Below are positions 60,381 to 64,000 of a DNA stretch of 64,000 nucleotides, in pieces. The position numbers and the translations under genes are program-made. The stretch's first letter is position 1. Each line of letters begins with the position of its first letter. The stretch comes from Leclercia pneumoniae (GTDB lineage Bacteria > Pseudomonadota > Gammaproteobacteria > Enterobacterales > Enterobacteriaceae), in NCBI RefSeq assembly GCF_017348915.1, contig NZ_CP071383.1:1240001-1304000 (forward strand). Direction: 5' to 3'. The notes under the pieces are model-generated. The model saw only the letters and a list, made by a program, of their open reading frames with translations, had not been told where the DNA came from and made no database searches.

Positions 60381-62069
60381 ATGTCGTCAGGCAAGTATCG
60401 CCAGCAGACGGTGCGCGCACCCCGCGGCACCACCTTAACCGCAAAAAGCTGGCTCACCGAAGCCCCGCTGCGTATGTTAATGAATAACCTCGACCCCGAT
60501 GTGGCCGAAAATCCGAACGAGCTGGTGGTTTACGGCGGTATCGGCCGCGCAGCGCGCAACTGGGACTGCTACGACGCTATTGTCGAGGCGCTCACGCAAC
60601 TCGACGCAGACGAAACCCTGCTGGTGCAATCCGGCAAGCCGGTAGGGGTATTCAAAACCCATTCCAACGCGCCACGTGTGCTGATTGCCAACTCCAACCT
60701 GGTACCCCACTGGGCGACCTGGGAACACTTTAACGAGCTGGATGCAAAAGGGCTGGCCATGTACGGCCAGATGACGGCGGGCAGTTGGATCTATATCGGC
60801 AGCCAGGGGATCATCCAGGGCACCTGGGAAACCTTCGTTGAAGCCGGACGCCAGCACTATAACGGCTCCCTGAAAGGGCGCTGGATTCTTACCGCCGGTC
60901 TGGGGGGAATGGGCGGGGCGCAGCCGCTGGCCGCCACCCTGGCAGGGGCCTGCTCACTCAATATTGAGTGTCAGCAGAGCCGCATCGATTTCCGTGTGCG
61001 TACCCGCTATGTGGATGAGCAGGCCGACACGCTGGACGACGCCCTGGCGCGCATCAAAAAATATACCGAAGAGGGCAAAGCCGTTTCGATCGCACTGTGC
61101 GCCAACGCGGCGGAGATCCTGCCTGAACTGGTGGCGCGCGGCGTGCGCCCGGACATGGTCACCGACCAGACCAGCGCCCATGACCCGCTGCACGGCTACC
61201 TGCCGAAAGGCTGGCGCTGGGATGAGTATCAGCAAAAAGCGCAGCAGGATCCCCAGGGCACCGTGCGGGCCGCGAAGCTCTCCATGGCAGAGCACGTCAA
61301 CGCAATGCTGGCCTTTAGCCAGCAGGGTATCCCCACATTTGATTACGGCAATAACATCCGTCAGATGGCGAAGGAGATGGGTGTACAAAACGCCTTTGAT
61401 TTCCCGGGCTTTGTCCCTGCCTATATTCGTCCACTTTTCTGCCGGGGTATCGGCCCGTTCCGCTGGGTGGCGCTCTCCGGCGATCCGCAGGATATCTATA
61501 AAACCGACGCCAAAGTGAAAGAGATTATCGTTGACGATGTCCACCTGCATCATTGGCTGGATATGGCCCGGGAACGTATTAACTTCCAGGGGCTTCCGGC
61601 GCGTATCTGCTGGGTCGGGCTGGAGTGGCGCCAGAAACTCGGCCTCGCATTTAACGAAATGGTACGGAGCGGTGAAGTCTCCGCCCCTATCGTTATTGGC
61701 CGCGATCATCTCGATTCTGGCTCGGTTGCCAGCCCGAACCGAGAAACCGAAGCCATGCGTGACGGCTCTGACGCGGTCTCCGACTGGCCGCTGCTTAACG
61801 CATTACTGAACACGGCCAGCGGAGCGACCTGGGTCTCGCTGCACCACGGCGGCGGGGTGGGGATGGGCTTCTCCCAGCATGCCGGGATGGTCATCGTCTG
61901 TGACGGCAGCGATGACGCGGCCGCCCGTATCGCCCGCGTCCTGCATAACGATCCGGCCACGGGCGTGATGCGTCATGCAGACGCCGGATACGACATTGCG
62001 ATTGATTGCGCCAGAGAGCAGGGACTCAACCTGCCGATGATCACCGCTCAACGAGGAGAGCACCGATGA
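60381..62069 (+). CDS. hutU: Urocanate hydratase
   Basis: Second step of histidine degradation, with tightly bound NAD+ as electrophile; 562 residues from [10 protein letters not shown]. Family segments: [31 protein letters not shown] NAD motif ([20 protein letters not shown], about 170-190), [14 protein letters not shown], and the C-terminal [23 protein letters not shown] lies 7 bp before the ATG. Coupled to hutH by ATGA overlap. Confidence 0.97.
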   Translation: MSSGKYRQQTVRAPRGTTLTAKSWLTEAPLRMLMNNLDPDVAENPNELVVYGGIGRAARNWDCYDAIVEALTQLDADETLLVQSGKPVGVFKTHSNAPRVLIANSNLVPHWATWEHFNELDAKGLAMYGQMTAGSWIYIGSQGIIQGTWETFVEAGRQHYNGSLKGRWILTAGLGGMGGAQPLAATLAGACSLNIECQQSRIDFRVRTRYVDEQADTLDDALARIKKYTEEGKAVSIALCANAAEILPELVARGVRPDMVTDQTSAHDPLHGYLPKGWRWDEYQQKAQQDPQGTVRAAKLSMAEHVNAMLAFSQQGIPTFDYGNNIRQMAKEMGVQNAFDFPGFVPAYIRPLFCRGIGPFRWVALSGDPQDIYKTDAKVKEIIVDDVHLHHWLDMARERINFQGLPARICWVGLEWRQKLGLAFNEMVRSGEVSAPIVIGRDHLDSGSVASPNRETEAMRDGSDAVSDWPLLNALLNTASGATWVSLHHGGGVGMGFSQHAGMVIVCDGSDDAAARIARVLHNDPATGVMRHADAGYDIAIDCAREQGLNLPMITAQRGEHR

Positions 62070-63586
62070 ATGCCTTTACGCTTAACCCCGGTACGCTAAC
62101 TCTGGCCCAGCTTCGTCAGCTCTGGGGAAGCCCGATGCAGCTCACGCTCAGCGAGGCGGCATTTGGCGCCATTAATGAGAGCGTCGCCTGCGTTGAGGCG
62201 ATTGTGGCAGAAGGTCGCACCGCCTATGGCATCAACACCGGTTTTGGCCTGTTGGCCCAGACGCGAATTGCCACGCATGACCTGGAAAACCTTCAGCGTT
62301 CGCTGGTGCTATCTCACGCCGCCGGCGTGGGGGAACCGCTCGACGATGCGATCGTGCGCCTGATGATGGTGCTAAAAATTAACAGCCTTGCCCGGGGATT
62401 TTCCGGTATCCGTCTCAGCGTGATTCAGGCGTTGATTGGGTTGGTCAATGCCGGCGTGTACCCGTGGATCCCGGCGAAGGGCTCGGTGGGGGCCTCCGGC
62501 GATCTGGCCCCGCTGGCGCATATGTCGCTCACGCTACTGGGCGAGGGGAAAGCGCGTTACCGGGGAGAGTGGCTGCCCGCCCGCGAAGCATTGCAACAAG
62601 CAGGCCTGACGCCGGTGACGCTGGCGGCGAAAGAGGGGCTAGCGCTGCTTAACGGCACTCAGGCCTCCACCGCGTTTGCGCTGCGCGGCCTGTTTGAAGC
62701 AGAAGATCTCTTTGCCTCAGCGGTCGTCTGTGGCGCGCTCACCACCGAAGCGGTGCTCGGCTCGCGGCGTCCGTTTGATGCCCGTATTCACGACGTGCGT
62801 GGCCAGCGCGGGCAAATTGACGCCGCAGCGCTATACCGTCACGTCCTGACGGACACCAGCGCCATCGCTGAGTCGCACCATAACTGCGACAAAGTGCAGG
62901 ATCCGTACTCCCTTCGCTGTCAGCCGCAGGTGATGGGCGCCTGCCTTACCCAGCTGCGTCAGGCGGCGGAGGTACTGCTGGTCGAGGCAAATGCGGTGTC
63001 CGATAACCCGCTGGTCTTTGCGCAGGAGAACGAGGTGATCTCCGGAGGCAATTTCCACGCCGAGCCGGTGGCGATGGCGGCAGACAATATTGCTCTGGCG
63101 ATTGCCGAAATCGGTGCGCTGGCTGAGCGGCGGATTGCGCTAATGATGGATAAACACATGTCGCAGTTGCCGCCCTTCCTGGTGCGCAACGGCGGGGTGA
63201 ATTCCGGATTTATGATTGCCCAGGTAACCGCGGCGGCGCTGGCCAGTGAAAACAAAGCCTTGTCACACCCGCACAGCGTGGACAGTCTGCCCACCTCAGC
63301 GAATCAGGAAGATCACGTTTCAATGGCGCCTGCCGCAGGGCGGCGTTTATGGGAGATGGCCGGTAATACCCGTGGCGTGCTGGCAGTAGAGTGGCTGGCG
63401 GCCTGCCAGGGGATGGATCTGCGCGAGGGCTTAACGTCCAGCCCGCTGCTGGAGCAGGCACGACATACCCTGCGCGAGCAGGTGGCGCACTATGATGACG
63501 ATCGGTTTTTTGCGCCAGACATTGATGCAGCGATTGCGCTGCTGAGCCAGCGCAGCCTGGTGGGGCTGCTTCCGGCCATATTGTAA
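62066..63586 (+). CDS. hutH: Histidine ammonia-lyase
   Basis: First step of histidine degradation, to trans-urocanate and ammonia; 506 residues. The self-processing Ala-Ser-Gly that forms the MIO cofactor lies in [20 protein letters not shown] (about 142-144). Other signatures: [11 protein letters not shown] (about 53), [13 protein letters not shown] and [12 protein letters not shown]. The start at 62066 is coupled to hutU. Confidence 0.97.
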   Translation: MNAFTLNPGTLTLAQLRQLWGSPMQLTLSEAAFGAINESVACVEAIVAEGRTAYGINTGFGLLAQTRIATHDLENLQRSLVLSHAAGVGEPLDDAIVRLMMVLKINSLARGFSGIRLSVIQALIGLVNAGVYPWIPAKGSVGASGDLAPLAHMSLTLLGEGKARYRGEWLPAREALQQAGLTPVTLAAKEGLALLNGTQASTAFALRGLFEAEDLFASAVVCGALTTEAVLGSRRPFDARIHDVRGQRGQIDAAALYRHVLTDTSAIAESHHNCDKVQDPYSLRCQPQVMGACLTQLRQAAEVLLVEANAVSDNPLVFAQENEVISGGNFHAEPVAMAADNIALAIAEIGALAERRIALMMDKHMSQLPPFLVRNGGVNSGFMIAQVTAAALASENKALSHPHSVDSLPTSANQEDHVSMAPAAGRRLWEMAGNTRGVLAVEWLAACQGMDLREGLTSSPLLEQARHTLREQVAHYDDDRFFAPDIDAAIALLSQRSLVGLLPAIL

Positions 63587-63592
63587 CGATAA

Positions 63593-63617
63593 GCCCGGCG
63601 CAGAGCCGGGCAGGTTT
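63593..63617. terminator. Hairpin between hutH and ybhB
   Basis: GCCCGGC / GCCGGGC with 5-base loop followed by AGGTTTT; a weak T-run, but placed between convergent genes. Confidence 0.7.
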
Positions 63618-64000
63618 TCAGACATACATCGCCGTGATCGACGCGCTGCCCAGCGTGTGGAAATGCACGTTAAAGCCTACCATCGCGCCGCTTGCGCCTT
63701 CATCGACCTCGATTCGCTCTACGTCCAGCGCATGCACCGTGAAAATATAGCGATGGGTTTCGCCCTTCGGCGGCGCCGCGCCGCCATAGCCCGCTTTACC
63801 AAAATCGGTACGGGTTTCAACCGCGCCTTCCGGCAGGGCCACCAGCGATGAGCCCGACCCCTGCGGCAACACGCGGGTATCGGCAGGCAGATTCGCCACG
63901 ATCCAGTGCCACCAACCTGAACCGGTAGGCGCATCCGGGTCATAGCAGGTGACTACAAAACTCTTCGTGCCCGCCGGCACCTCATCCCAGGCCAGGTGGG
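63618..64000 (-). CDS. ybhB: PEBP-family protein YbhB (5' end beyond window)
   Basis: Phosphatidylethanolamine-binding-protein (Raf kinase inhibitor-like) family, cytosolic. The visible 126 C-terminal residues begin HLAWDEVPAGTKSF and include the ligand-pocket motif DPDAPTGSGWWHWIVANLPA and the GETHRYIFTVHALD stretch, ending SITAMYV. About 30 N-terminal residues are outside the window, judged against the 158-residue E. coli protein. Function undefined. Confidence 0.93.
   Translation of the reverse strand, partial: HLAWDEVPAGTKSFVVTCYDPDAPTGSGWWHWIVANLPADTRVLPQGSGSSLVALPEGAVETRTDFGKAGYGGAAPPKGETHRYIFTVHALDVERIEVDEGASGAMVGFNVHFHTLGSASITAMYV

Overview
The window is a stretch of chromosome from a member of the Enterobacteriaceae. 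Gene order and protein sequences follow the E. coli 16-18 min region (kdp, gltA-sdh-suc, cyd, tol-pal, nadA, gal, mod), with long blocks nearly identical in sequence. Several E. coli K-12 genes are absent (ybgA and dtpD beside phr; the mng genes between sucD and cydA). Others are added: a DUF969/DUF979/pcp block and a complete hut operon. This points to the Enterobacter/Leclercia/Lelliottia/Klebsiella side of the family; the genus cannot be fixed from sequence alone. No prophage, insertion sequence, CRISPR array or rRNA was seen.

Layout. 1-7.1 kb: kdpFABCD on the minus strand (high-affinity K+ uptake; kdpD runs off the left edge) with a KdpE site. 7.2-9.1 kb: ybfA and photolyase phr. 9.1-15.4 kb: a tight plus-strand run, ybgI-pxpBCA-DUF969-DUF979-pcp-nei, that looks like a pyroglutamate (5-oxoproline) release, transport and hydrolysis unit; nei carries a single-base frameshift. 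15.4-27.1 kb: TCA cycle genes gltA (minus) and sdhCDAB-sucABCD (plus), ending in a probable SdhX 3'-UTR sRNA. 27.1-31 kb: cydABX-ybgE, preceded by an FNR box and a short leader ORF. 31.1-36.7 kb: ybgC-tolQRAB-pal-cpoB envelope system. 36.8-37.7 kb: tRNA cluster Lys-Val-Lys-Lys-Lys, with three copies of a multi-hairpin spacer repeat.

37.8-42.5 kb: nadA-pnuC, zitB (minus), ybgS (minus), aroG with a perfect TyrR box. 42.5-47.8 kb: gpmA and galETKM (minus), with both Gal operators conserved. 47.9-53.3 kb: modEF (minus), acrZ and modABC (plus). 53.3-57.1 kb: ybhA (minus), pgl, an SOS-controlled TisB/IstR-like type I toxin-antitoxin locus in the pgl-ybhC gap, and ybhC (minus). 57.3-63.6 kb: hutIGC and hutUH with HutC operators. 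The window ends inside ybhB.

The most notable item is the pgl-ybhC gap (55.2-55.8 kb). It holds a 29-residue TisB-like hydrophobic peptide behind a perfect LexA box and a long leader. On the opposite strand lies a short RNA gene whose 5' end is complementary to that leader over 20 nt, closely mirroring the E. coli tisB/istR arrangement but at a different chromosomal position. Also worth attention are the nei frameshift, the tRNA-spacer repeats, the DUF969/DUF979 candidate pyroglutamate transporter and the cydA leader ORF.
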